DNA from: Streptococcus mitis
Lineage (GTDB): Bacteria; Bacillota; Bacilli; Lactobacillales; Streptococcaceae
Reading direction: 5' to 3'
DNA: 18,361 nucleotides
Assembly: GCF_009496285.1 (NCBI RefSeq)
Contig: NZ_WIJK01000031.1
Coordinates: 1-18,361, forward strand
Shown here: piece after piece, positions 10,075 to 17,235 of the stretch
Position numbering within the stretch: position 1 is the stretch's first letter
Layout: each line of letters begins with the position of its first letter
Position numbers and translations under genes: made by a program
Notes under the pieces: model-generated
Database searches by the model: none
Told to the model about the DNA's origin: nothing
The model's input: only the letters and a program-made list of their open reading frames with translations

Positions 10075-10228
10075 TATACTCAATGAAAATCAAAGAGCAA
10101 ACTAGGAAGCTAGCCGCAGGCTGCTCAAAGCACTGCTTTGAGGTTGTAGATAGAACTGACGAAGTCAGTAACATATATACGGTAAGGCGACGCTGACGTG
10201 GTTTGAATTTAATTTTCGAAGAGTATTA
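10075..10228 (-). repeat. BOX element (boxA-boxB-boxC), boxA end on the right
   Basis: This 154-base repeat has the size of a simple A1B1C1 BOX element. It contains the diagnostic boxA core GGTAAGGCGACGCTGACG, the boxB dyad ACTGAC-GAA-GTCAGT and the boxC dyad CTCAAAGCA-CTGCTTTGAG. It ends in the typical TACTC/GAGTA termini. It is nearly identical, in inverted orientation, to the copy at 18036-18190; the main differences are next to the boxA terminus and at the boxA/boxB junction. It lies 3 bases upstream of the next gene's ribosome site, so it may be part of that gene's leader. Confidence 0.95.
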
Positions 10229-10241
10229 ACTAGGAGAAGTT

Positions 10242-10601
10242 ATGCGTATTATCTATCTGATTATTGGATTTCTGTCATTAGCTCTGGCTATTGTTGGAGT
10301 TGTCTTGCCCTTGTTGCCCACGACTCCTTTTCTTTTGTTGTCTATTGCTTGTTTTTCGAGAAGTTCCAAGCGTTTTGAAGATTGGCTTTATCATACCAAA
10401 CTTTATCAGACTTACGTGGCGGACTTTCGTGAGACCAAGTCTATTGCGCGTGAACGTAAGAAAAAAATTATTGTATCGATTTATATCCTGATGGGAATTT
10501 CCATTTATTTTGCGCCTCTTTTACCAGTCAAAATCGGTTTGGGATGTTTAACCATCTTTATTACCTACTATCTTTTTAAGGTGATTCCTGATAAAGAATA
10601 G
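10242..10601 (+). CDS. DUF454/YbaN-family membrane protein
   Basis: This small integral membrane protein has 119 residues and no established function. The family signature is clear: GVVLPLLPTTPFLLLS at 19-34, followed by CFSRSSKRFEDWL. Hydrophobic segments lie at about 2-22, 26-39, 75-91 and 94-112, with a basic loop (RERKKK) at 70-75. The ribosome site AGGAG is 5 bases before the ATG. The entire upstream region after the topA terminator is occupied by a BOX element, so the promoter is uncertain. It is in the same direction as topA and cutC, but both flanks look like separate transcription units. Confidence 0.85.
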   Translation: MRIIYLIIGFLSLALAIVGVVLPLLPTTPFLLLSIACFSRSSKRFEDWLYHTKLYQTYVADFRETKSIARERKKKIIVSIYILMGISIYFAPLLPVKIGLGCLTIFITYYLFKVIPDKE

Positions 10602-10655
10602 CTTTAATAAGTAACGATTTTCCTTGATAAAAACAAAAACATATTCGAAATAATA

Positions 10656-10664
10656 TGATATAAT
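10656..10664 (+). promoter_or_regulatory. extended -10 promoter of cutC
   Basis: TGATATAAT is a perfect extended -10 (hexamer 10659-10664), 31 bases before the cutC ATG. No convincing -35 is present at the normal distance. Confidence 0.65.
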
Positions 10665-10694
10665 AAATTTAAACTAATCTTCAAGGAGAATCAA

Positions 10695-11327
10695 ATGATT
10701 TACGAATTTTGTGCTGAAAATGTAACTTTGCTTGAAAAAGCTATGCAGGCAGGAGCTCGCCGCATCGAGCTCTGTGATAATCTAGCAGTTGGTGGAACAA
10801 CTCCAAGCTACGGAGTGACCAAGGCAGCTGTGGAACTGGCTGCCGACTACGATACGACCATTATGACTATGATTCGACCACGTGGTGGTGATTTTGTCTA
10901 CAATGACCTCGAGATTGCTATTATGCTCGAGGATATTCGTCTAACTGCTCAAGCAGGGAGCCAAGGCGTTGTCTTTGGTGCATTGACTGCTGATAAGAAG
11001 TTGGACAAGGCCAATCTTGAAAAATTGATTGCTGCATCTAAAGGTATGGAAATTGTTTTCCATATGGCTTTTGATGAATTGAGCGACCAAGATCAGTTGG
11101 AAGCTATTGATTGGCTTAGCCAAGCTGGAGTGACACGCATTCTGACTCGTGCTGGTGTATCTGGCGACTCGTTAGAGAAACGTTTTGCTCACTATCATAG
11201 AATTCTAGAACACGCTGCAGGAAAAATTGAAATTTTACCTGGTGGAGGGATTGACATGGACAACCGTCAAACCTTTATTGACCAACTGGGTGTGACACAA
11301 TTACATGGAACTAAGGTCGTCTTTTAA
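10695..11327 (+). CDS. cutC: CutC-family TIM-barrel protein (copper homeostasis family)
   Basis: This cytoplasmic protein belongs to the CutC family. Its members were linked to copper tolerance in E. coli, but their biochemical role is still unclear. It has 210 residues, shorter than E. coli CutC (about 248). Family motifs are visible: RRIELCDNLAVGGTTPSYG (22-40), MIRPRGGDFVY (59-69) and, near the end, EILPGGGI. The ribosome site AAGGAG lies 7 bases upstream of the ATG. No copper exporter or chaperone gene is nearby, so the context gives no support for a copper role. Confidence 0.9.
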   Translation: MIYEFCAENVTLLEKAMQAGARRIELCDNLAVGGTTPSYGVTKAAVELAADYDTTIMTMIRPRGGDFVYNDLEIAIMLEDIRLTAQAGSQGVVFGALTADKKLDKANLEKLIAASKGMEIVFHMAFDELSDQDQLEAIDWLSQAGVTRILTRAGVSGDSLEKRFAHYHRILEHAAGKIEILPGGGIDMDNRQTFIDQLGVTQLHGTKVVF

Positions 11328-11339
11328 TAAATAGAAAGG

Positions 11340-11365
11340 AACTGCTAGCTTTTGGTAGCAGTTTT
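11340..11365 (+). terminator. hairpin after cutC, also between the ribosome site and start codon of the next gene
   Basis: AACTGCTA (11340-11347) pairs with TAGCAGTT (11356-11363), followed by a short T-run (TTTTC). It could be a modest terminator for cutC. It lies exactly between AAAGGA (11335-11340) and the ATG at 11371, so it may instead shape translation of the downstream gene. Confidence 0.6.
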
Positions 11366-11370
11366 CGCTT

Positions 11371-12027
11371 ATGTTTGAAATTTTTAAAGCTTATCAGTTT
11401 AATAGTAAAAAGGCTAAAGAGTATGGATTTGTAGAAAATCAAGGCGTATGGAACCATAGTTCGACTATCTTGCACGGAGATTTTCTCATGAGAGTTATAG
11501 TTGTGGACGGAGACTTATCTTTTCAAGTTTTTGACAAGGAAACTGGTGATCTTTATCCTCAAGTTCACATGGAAAGTATGAGAGGTACTTTTGTTGGAAC
11601 TGTTCGAGAGGCTTGTTTAGAAGTTCTTTATGAAATCCGAAAGGCCTGTTTTGACGTGCAGGGATTTCTCTGTCCACAGACTAAGAGAATTATGGCAGTT
11701 GTTCAAGAAAAGTATGGAAATCAATTGGAATATCTATGGGAGAAATCCCCTGATACAGCTGTTTTGCGCCATGAGGACAATCAAAAGTGGTATGCTGTTT
11801 TGATGAGAATCTCTTGGGATAAGCTTGAAAAGGGCAGAGAAGGATTAGTGGAAGCAGTTAATCTCAAACAGGATCAAGTATCTGATTTGTTGGTAAAAAA
11901 AGGGATTTATCCAGCCTTTCATATGAATAAGCGCTATTGGATAAGTGTGCCACTTGATGACAGTTTATCAGATGAAGAGGTACTTGAATTGATCGAAAAA
12001 AGTTGGAACTTGACCTTGAAAAAGTAA
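11371..12027 (+). CDS. MmcQ/YjbR-family protein
   Basis: This 218-residue cytoplasmic protein has two parts. The N-terminal half (about 1-105) has the VHMESMRGTFVG segment typical of streptococcal homologues. The C-terminal half (about 110-218) is a YjbR/MmcQ-like domain, with EYLWEKSPDTAVLRHEDNQKWYA and, near the end, KRYWISVPLDDSLSDEEV. The domain resembles CyaY-like DNA-binding folds, but its function is not known. There is no normal ribosome site in the 20 bases before the ATG. The nearest, AAAGGA, is 30 bases upstream with a hairpin between. I kept this start because the N-terminus (MFEIFKAYQFN) agrees with pneumococcal homologues I recall. Confidence 0.8.
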   Translation: MFEIFKAYQFNSKKAKEYGFVENQGVWNHSSTILHGDFLMRVIVVDGDLSFQVFDKETGDLYPQVHMESMRGTFVGTVREACLEVLYEIRKACFDVQGFLCPQTKRIMAVVQEKYGNQLEYLWEKSPDTAVLRHEDNQKWYAVLMRISWDKLEKGREGLVEAVNLKQDQVSDLLVKKGIYPAFHMNKRYWISVPLDDSLSDEEVLELIEKSWNLTLKK

Positions 12028-12084
12028 CTAGTTTTGCTTGATTTTTCAAATACTTTCAATTAGCAAAATATTCTTTACTGAAGA

Positions 12085-12099
12085 AATTTTCAGAAAATA
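12085..12099. promoter_or_regulatory. CodY box upstream of the leu operon promoter
   Basis: AATTTTCAGAAAATA matches the CodY consensus AATTTTCWGAAAATT at 14 of 15 positions; only the last base differs. It ends 12 bases upstream of the -35 of the leu promoter. CodY senses branched-chain amino acids in streptococci and commonly represses their synthesis. Confidence 0.8.
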
Positions 12100-12111
12100 T
12101 TGGATTTTTTC

Positions 12112-12140
12112 TTGACATGTGTTTTTTCCTATGCTAAAAT
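12112..12140 (+). promoter_or_regulatory. promoter of the leu operon
   Basis: A perfect -35 TTGACA (12112-12117) and the -10 TAAAAT (12135-12140) are separated by 17 bases. TG at 12132-12133 extends the -10. Transcription should start near 12147, giving a leader of about 195 bases before leuA. Confidence 0.88.
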
Positions 12141-12176
12141 ACTAAGCAAGATATCAAACGAAGGAGAAAGTCAAAC

Positions 12177-12230
12177 ATGAAAACAGCTAAGTTTAATCAA
12201 TTTGCTTTGTTGTTGAGATACTCGGGCTAG
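12177..12230 (+). CDS. leu operon leader peptide with three consecutive Leu codons
   Basis: The 17-residue peptide MKTAKFNQFALLLRYSG starts with ATG 10 bases after a strong AAGGAG (12161-12166) and ends with TAG. Its three adjacent Leu codons (all TTG, 12207-12215) lie just before RNA stems that can switch a terminator on or off. This is the classic layout of ribosome-mediated attenuation: a shortage of charged leucyl-tRNA would stall the ribosome and allow read-through into leuA. The peptide itself probably has no other job. I am confident in the reading frame; the mechanism is inferred. Confidence 0.88.
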   Translation: MKTAKFNQFALLLRYSG

Positions 12231-12312
12231 TGCAAAAGCATTAGTCCTGTTTGGCTTACCAAGCGGGAGTAAATCAACATCTCGCTTGGAACTCCGAGCG
12301 AGATGTTTTTTT
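12219..12312 (+). promoter_or_regulatory. leucine attenuator: competing anti-terminator and terminator stems
   Basis: Terminator: 12276-12289 pairs with 12294-12307 (14 bp, one G-U, 4-base loop), followed by a T-run to 12312. Anti-terminator: CCAAGCGGGA (12259-12268) pairs with TCTCGCTTGG (12280-12289), which is the 5' arm of the terminator, so the two exclude each other. When no ribosome is stalled, a third structure can hide the anti-terminator arm. It consists of hairpin 12224-12233/12238-12247, small hairpin TTGG/CCAA (12251-12254/12259-12262) and closing stem TACTC/GAGTA (12219-12223/12267-12271). A ribosome stopped on the Leu codons would cover the first arm and free the anti-terminator. 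Confidence 0.8.
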
Positions 12313-12341
12313 AAAACCGAATTTAGAAAAGGGGAAATCTT

Positions 12342-13904
12342 ATGAGAACAGTTGAATTTCTAGATACTAGCCTTCGAGATGGTGAGCAGACACCAGGTGT
12401 TAATTTTTCAATCAAGGAAAAGATTGCCATTGCAAGACAACTGGAAAAATGGGGAATTTCGGCAATTGAAGCTGGTTTTCCAGCAGCTAGTCCAGACTCA
12501 TTTACTGCAGTTCAGGAAATCGCAAAAGTCTTGAAGAAAACAGCGGTAACTGGTTTAGCTCGCTCTGTTAAATCAGATATTGACGCTTGTTATGAAGCAC
12601 TTAAGGATGCTAAGTATCCACAAATCCATGTCTTTATTGCAACTAGTCCTATTCATCGTGAATTTAAGTTGAATAAGAGTAAAGAGGAAATATTGGAAGC
12701 TATTAAAGAGCATGTTTCCTATGCAAGGAGTAAGTTTGAAGTAGTAGAGTTCTCTCCAGAGGATGCGACAAGAACTGAGCTGGATTTCCTCTTACAAGTC
12801 GTTCAAACAGCGATAGACGCAGGTGCGACCTATATCAATATTCCTGACACGGTTGGTTTTACCACACCAGAGGAATATGGGAATATCTTCAAGTATCTGA
12901 TTGACAATGTTAAAACTGACCGTCAGATTATCTATTCGCCTCACTGTCACGATGATCTTGGCATGGCAGTTGCAAATAGCCTTTCTGCTGTTAAGAATGG
13001 TGCAGGGCGTGTTGAAGGAACCATTAATGGTATTGGAGAACGAGCTGGGAATGCTGCTTTAGAAGAAATAGCGGTAGCCCTCAATATTCGACAAGATTAT
13101 TACCAAGCAGAGACAAGTATTGTCCTAAATGAAACAATGAACACGTCAGAAATGCTTTCTCGCTTTTCAGGTATTCCAGTTCCTAAAAACAAGGCTGTCG
13201 TCGGTGGCAATGCCTTCTCGCACGAATCTGGTATTCACCAAGACGGAGTCCTTAAAAATCCTCTTACTTATGAAATCATCACTCCTGAATTGGTCGGTGT
13301 TAAGAGTAACAGCCTCCCACTTGGAAAATTGTCTGGTCGCCATGCCTTTGTAGAGAAACTAAGAGAATTGGCCCTAGACTTTACAGAAGAGGACATCCAA
13401 CCACTCTTTGTTAAATTCAAGGCACTGGCCGACAAGAAACAAGAAATCACAGATGCAGATATTCGTGCTCTGGTAGCTGGAACCATGGTTGAAAATCCAG
13501 AAGGCTTCCATTTTGATGATTTACAACTGCAAACCCATGCAGATAATGACATTGAAGCACTCGTTAGCCTAGCCAATATGGATGGTGAAAAAGTCGAATT
13601 TAATGCGACAGGGCAAGGTTCCGTTGAAGCAATCTTTAATGCTATCGACAAATTCTTCAATCAATCCGTCCGCTTGGTGTCCTATACTATTGACGCTGTG
13701 ACAGATGGAATTGATGCCCAGGCTCGGGTATTAGTCACTGTTGAAAACAGAGATACAGAAACCATTTTTAACGCAGCAGGTCTTGATTTCGATGTGTTGA
13801 AGGCTTCGGCTATTGCCTACATCAATGCTAATACCTTTGTTCAAAAAGAGAATGCTGGTGAGATGGGACGTAGCGTTTCCTATCGCGATATGCCTAGTGT
13901 GTAA
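12342..13904 (+). CDS. leuA: 2-isopropylmalate synthase
   Basis: LeuA condenses 2-oxoisovalerate with acetyl-CoA, the first committed step of leucine synthesis. The protein has 520 residues, typical for the long bacterial form with a regulatory domain. The N-terminal TIM barrel opens with the catalytic LDTSLRDGEQTPG (7-19). The metal-binding HCHDDLG is at 201-207. A C-terminal LeuA allosteric domain (about 390-520) should mediate leucine feedback inhibition. The ribosome site AAAAGGGG is 7 bases before the ATG. It is the first gene after the leader attenuator and CodY-box promoter, and leuB follows after 11 bases. Confidence 0.97.
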   Translation: MRTVEFLDTSLRDGEQTPGVNFSIKEKIAIARQLEKWGISAIEAGFPAASPDSFTAVQEIAKVLKKTAVTGLARSVKSDIDACYEALKDAKYPQIHVFIATSPIHREFKLNKSKEEILEAIKEHVSYARSKFEVVEFSPEDATRTELDFLLQVVQTAIDAGATYINIPDTVGFTTPEEYGNIFKYLIDNVKTDRQIIYSPHCHDDLGMAVANSLSAVKNGAGRVEGTINGIGERAGNAALEEIAVALNIRQDYYQAETSIVLNETMNTSEMLSRFSGIPVPKNKAVVGGNAFSHESGIHQDGVLKNPLTYEIITPELVGVKSNSLPLGKLSGRHAFVEKLRELALDFTEEDIQPLFVKFKALADKKQEITDADIRALVAGTMVENPEGFHFDDLQLQTHADNDIEALVSLANMDGEKVEFNATGQGSVEAIFNAIDKFFNQSVRLVSYTIDAVTDGIDAQARVLVTVENRDTETIFNAAGLDFDVLKASAIAYINANTFVQKENAGEMGRSVSYRDMPSV

Positions 13905-13915
13905 AGGAGAAGACT

Positions 13916-14953
13916 ATGACAAAGAAAATAGTAACTCTAGCAGGGGACGGAATTGGCCCAGAAATCATGGAGGCTGGTTTAGAGGTTCTGGAAGCCCTAG
14001 CTGAAAAAACAGGCTTTGACTATGAGATAGACAGACGGCCCTTTGGCGGAGCGGGTATTGATGTTACAGGACATCCCTTACCAGATGAAACCCTCAAGGT
14101 ATGTCGTGAAGCAGATGCCATTCTCCTAGCGGCTATCGGTAGTCCCCAGTATGATGGAGCAGCGGTTCGGCCTGAACAAGGCTTGCTGGCTCTTCGTAAG
14201 GAACTCAATCTCTATGCTAATATTCGCCCTGTAAAAATCTTTGACAGTCTTAAGCATTTGTCACCTCTCAAACCGGAACGAATTGCTGGGGTGGACTTTG
14301 TCGTTGTGCGGGAGTTGACAGGCGGGATTTACTTTGGTGATCATATCCTTGAAGAAAAAAAAGCGCGTGATATCAACGATTATAGCTATGAGGAAGTAGA
14401 ACGAATTATTCGCAAGGCTTTTGAAATTGCAAGAAGTCGGAGAAAAATCCTTACCAGTATTGATAAGCAAAATGTTTTGGCAACCTCAAAACTCTGGCGG
14501 AAAGTAGCTGAGAAGGTATCACAGGATTTCCCAGATGTGACCTTGGAACACCAGTTAGTGGACTCAGCTGCCATGCTCATGATTACCAATCCTGCCAAGT
14601 TTGATGTTATTGTAACGGAGAATCTTTTTGGAGATATTCTTTCTGATGAATCAAGCGTTCTATCTGGTACACTCGGGGTTATGCCATCAGCCAGTCATTC
14701 TGAAAATGGCCCAAGTCTTTATGAACCCATTCACGGTTCAGCGCCTGATATTGCAGGTCAAGGAATTGCCAATCCTATCTCCATGATATTATCTGTTGCT
14801 ATGATGTTGAGAGACAGCTTTGGACGTTATGAGGATGCGCAGCGTATCGAACGTGCTGTAGAAGAAACTTTAGCTGCTGGCATTTTAACAAGAGATATAG
14901 GAGGACAGGCTTCGACTAGAGAAATGACAGAAGCCATTATCGCAAGACTATGA
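13916..14953 (+). CDS. leuB: 3-isopropylmalate dehydrogenase
   Basis: LeuB oxidises and decarboxylates 3-isopropylmalate with NAD+, giving 2-oxoisocaproate, the direct precursor of leucine. The protein has 345 residues, the normal length. Substrate arginines Arg94, Arg104 and Arg132 are present, as are Tyr139 (RELTGGIYFG) and Lys184. The metal-binding aspartates are Asp216, Asp240 and Asp244 (ENLFGDILSDE). The NAD loop GSAPDIAG is at 274-281. A ribosome site AAGGAG overlaps the leuA stop. The last bases overlap the next gene (ATGA), so the two are probably translationally coupled. Confidence 0.97.
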   Translation: MTKKIVTLAGDGIGPEIMEAGLEVLEALAEKTGFDYEIDRRPFGGAGIDVTGHPLPDETLKVCREADAILLAAIGSPQYDGAAVRPEQGLLALRKELNLYANIRPVKIFDSLKHLSPLKPERIAGVDFVVVRELTGGIYFGDHILEEKKARDINDYSYEEVERIIRKAFEIARSRRKILTSIDKQNVLATSKLWRKVAEKVSQDFPDVTLEHQLVDSAAMLMITNPAKFDVIVTENLFGDILSDESSVLSGTLGVMPSASHSENGPSLYEPIHGSAPDIAGQGIANPISMILSVAMMLRDSFGRYEDAQRIERAVEETLAAGILTRDIGGQASTREMTEAIIARL

Positions 14954-15219
14954 AATTAAACGAAGGAATTACTTTTGCCCTCCTGATTTGGAATCTCATC
15001 ATTTTCTTGATATATGGCATTGACAAATTCAAGGCAAGAAGAGGTGCTTGGCGAATACCTGAAAAATATTTACTATCATTTGCATTTTTTTGTGGTGGTT
15101 TTGGTGCCTGGTTGGCAGGACTCACTTTTCATCACAAGACTAGAAAATGGTACTTTAAAACAGTTTGGTTCCTAGGAATAGTAACTACACTAGTAGCTTT
15201 GTATTTTGTATGGAGGTAA
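14950..15219 (+). CDS. DUF1294-family small membrane protein inside the leu operon
   Basis: This 89-residue protein belongs to DUF1294, a family without known function. Typical motifs are DKFKARRGAWRIPEKYLL (25-42), then GGFGAWLAG, and HHKTRKWYF near 61-69. Three hydrophobic segments are visible: about 6-23, 40-58 and 70-87. It starts inside the end of leuB (ATGA overlap) and has no strong ribosome site of its own, so translation depends on leuB. Its last codons (TGGAGGTAA) contain the ribosome site for leuC. It is locked into the operon by these overlaps. A role in leucine or precursor transport is conceivable, but nothing in the sequence shows it. Confidence 0.88.
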   Translation: MKLNEGITFALLIWNLIIFLIYGIDKFKARRGAWRIPEKYLLSFAFFCGGFGAWLAGLTFHHKTRKWYFKTVWFLGIVTTLVALYFVWR

Positions 15220-15222
15220 TGA

Positions 15223-16605
15223 ATGGCAGGAAAATCAATTTTTGATAAATTATGGGACCTCCATGTGATCACAGGAGAAGAGGGACAACCACAACTCATG
15301 TATGTGGATCAACACTATATCCACGAAGTGACCAGTCCTCAGGCATTTCAAGGATTACGAGACGCAGGACGCAGATTGAGACGACCAGACTTGACATTTG
15401 GTACCTTTGACCACAATGTACCGACAGTTAATATCTACGATATTCGAGATGTAATTTCCAAGGCTCAAATTGATAAGTTGGCGGAGAATGTTGAGGAATT
15501 CGGGATTGAACATGCGGCCCATGGTTCTGAAAAACAGGGCATCGTTCATATGGTTGGTCCCGAAACAGGACGAACACAACCAGGAAAATTCATCGTCTGT
15601 GGTGATAGCCATACAGCAACCCATGGAGCTTTTGGAGCGATTGCCTTTGGAATTGGGACCAGTGAGGTCGAGCACGTATTTGCTACTCAAACCATTTGGC
15701 AGGTTAAGCCAAAGAAAATGTTGGTGGAATTCACAGGAGTTCCTCAAAAAGGAGTCTATTCCAAGGATTTCATTCTAGCCTTGATTGCCAAATACGGTGT
15801 TGCTTGTGGTGTTGGCTACGTAGTAGAATATCGTGGCCAAGCGGTTGATGCACTTAGTATGGAAGAGCGAATGACCATCTGCAATATGTCTATCGAGTTT
15901 GGCTCTAAGATGGGAATCATGAATCCAGATCAGAAGACCTATGATTATCTCAAGGGACGCGAGTGTGTTCCCAAAGATTTTGACGCAGCAGTTGCTGACT
16001 GGAAAAGGCTGGTCAGTGATGACGATGCCGTCTATGACAAGGTTATCCGAATGGATGTCTCTGAATTGGCTCCTATGGTGACTTGGGGAACCAATCCAGC
16101 TATGGGTGTTGACTTTGATTCTAGCTTCCCAGAAATAAAGGATATGAATGATGAACGTGCTTATCATTACATGGATTTACAACCAGGTCAGAAACCAGCA
16201 GATATCCAACTAGGCTATGTCTTTATCGGTTCTTGTACCAATGCTAGACTAAGTGATTTACAGCTGGCAGCTCGATTTGTTGAAGGGAAGAAGATTGCCC
16301 CTAACTTAACAGCTATTGTGGTACCTGGTTCTCGACCAGTCAAGCGAGCTGCTGAGAAGTTGGGCTTGGATAAGGTTTTCTTAGATGCTGGCTTTGAGTG
16401 GAGAGACCCAGGTTGCTCCATGTGCCTAGGAATGAATCCTGACAAGGTACCAGATGGTGTTCACTGCGCCTCAACTAGCAATCGTAACTTTGAAGATCGT
16501 CAGGGATTTGGAGCGAAGACTCATCTTTGTAGTCCAGCAATGGCAGCTGCGGCAGCTATCGCAGGACGTTTCGTAGACGTTCGGCAAATGCCAGAGGCCC
16601 AGTAA
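15223..16605 (+). CDS. leuC: 3-isopropylmalate dehydratase large subunit
   Basis: LeuC with LeuD isomerises 2-isopropylmalate to 3-isopropylmalate using a [4Fe-4S] cluster. The protein has 460 residues, close to the family norm of 465-470. The three cluster ligands are visible as Cys338 ([10 protein letters not shown]) and Cys398/Cys401 ([12 protein letters not shown]). The aconitase-family motif [13 protein letters not shown] is also present. The start is set by GGAGGT (15212-15217) five bases upstream. A nearby ATG at 15219 is out of frame. leuD follows after 9 bases. Confidence 0.97.
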   Translation: MAGKSIFDKLWDLHVITGEEGQPQLMYVDQHYIHEVTSPQAFQGLRDAGRRLRRPDLTFGTFDHNVPTVNIYDIRDVISKAQIDKLAENVEEFGIEHAAHGSEKQGIVHMVGPETGRTQPGKFIVCGDSHTATHGAFGAIAFGIGTSEVEHVFATQTIWQVKPKKMLVEFTGVPQKGVYSKDFILALIAKYGVACGVGYVVEYRGQAVDALSMEERMTICNMSIEFGSKMGIMNPDQKTYDYLKGRECVPKDFDAAVADWKRLVSDDDAVYDKVIRMDVSELAPMVTWGTNPAMGVDFDSSFPEIKDMNDERAYHYMDLQPGQKPADIQLGYVFIGSCTNARLSDLQLAARFVEGKKIAPNLTAIVVPGSRPVKRAAEKLGLDKVFLDAGFEWRDPGCSMCLGMNPDKVPDGVHCASTSNRNFEDRQGFGAKTHLCSPAMAAAAAIAGRFVDVRQMPEAQ

Positions 16606-16614
16606 GGAGAGGAT

Positions 16615-17208
16615 ATGGAAAAATTTACAGTTTATACAGGAACAACGGTTCCTCTTATGAATGATAATATTGATACCGACCAAATCCTACCCAAGCAGTT
16701 TCTCAAGTTAATTGATAAGAAAGGATTTGGTAAGTACCTCATGTATGCTTGGCGTTATCTGGATGATCGGTATACTGAGGACCCAGACTTTGTCTTTAAC
16801 CGACCTGAATATCGCAAAGCTAGTATTCTCATCACAGGAGATAATTTTGGGGCTGGTTCTTCGAGGGAACACGCAGCTTGGGCATTAGCAGACTACGGCT
16901 TTAAGGTCGTGATTGCCGGATCTTTTGGAGATATTCATTACAATAATGAACTCAATAATGGCATGTTACCCATTGTTCAACCTAGGGAAGTTAGAGAAAA
17001 ACTCGCCCAGCTCCAACCAACTGACCAAGTGACGGTTGACTTGGAACAACAAATAATCATCTCACCAGTTGGAGAATTCTCCTTTGAAATTGATAGCGAG
17101 TGGAAACACAAGCTCTTAAATGGTTTGGATGATATCGGTATTACCTTGCAGTACGAAGATTTGATTGCTGCTTACGAAAAACAACGCCCAGCTTATTGGC
17201 AGGATTAG
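16615..17208 (+). CDS. leuD: 3-isopropylmalate dehydratase small subunit
   Basis: LeuD is the swivel-domain partner of LeuC and supplies part of the active site of isopropylmalate isomerase. The protein has 197 residues, the normal length. The signature [17 protein letters not shown] spans 75-91, and [11 protein letters not shown] near the N-terminus is also characteristic. The ribosome site AAGGAGAGG starts in the leuC stop and ends just before the ATG. It completes a contiguous LeuA-B-C-D set. The operon continues after a 27-base gap into a YrdC-like gene. Confidence 0.97.
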   Translation: MEKFTVYTGTTVPLMNDNIDTDQILPKQFLKLIDKKGFGKYLMYAWRYLDDRYTEDPDFVFNRPEYRKASILITGDNFGAGSSREHAAWALADYGFKVVIAGSFGDIHYNNELNNGMLPIVQPREVREKLAQLQPTDQVTVDLEQQIIISPVGEFSFEIDSEWKHKLLNGLDDIGITLQYEDLIAAYEKQRPAYWQD

Positions 17209-17235
17209 AGTAAATATAGAAAAGGAAACAGAACT

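Noticed and set aside
9790..10086. 98-codon forward frame over the end of topA and into the BOX element
   Set aside because: It mostly overlaps topA in another frame and crosses the topA terminator and the BOX repeat; no ribosome site.
10075..10228. CRISPR or other short-repeat array
   Set aside because: The internal dyads are those of a single BOX element; there are no regular repeats with unique spacers.
12067..12110. AT-rich dyad followed by a T-run after the MmcQ-like gene, as a terminator
   Set aside because: The pairing is short and interrupted, and the inner dyad is explained better by the CodY box at 12085-12099. It could have a minor terminator role, but I did not list it.
12231..12341. 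T-box riboswitch for leucine
   Set aside because: There is no AGGGTGGNACCGCG-like T-box sequence or long specifier stem. The leader peptide and stems explain the region.
13268..13660. 130-codon open frame on the minus strand inside leuA
   Set aside because: It is antisense to conserved leuA sequence, without promoter or ribosome site. A similar 130-codon frame inside leuC was rejected for the same reason.
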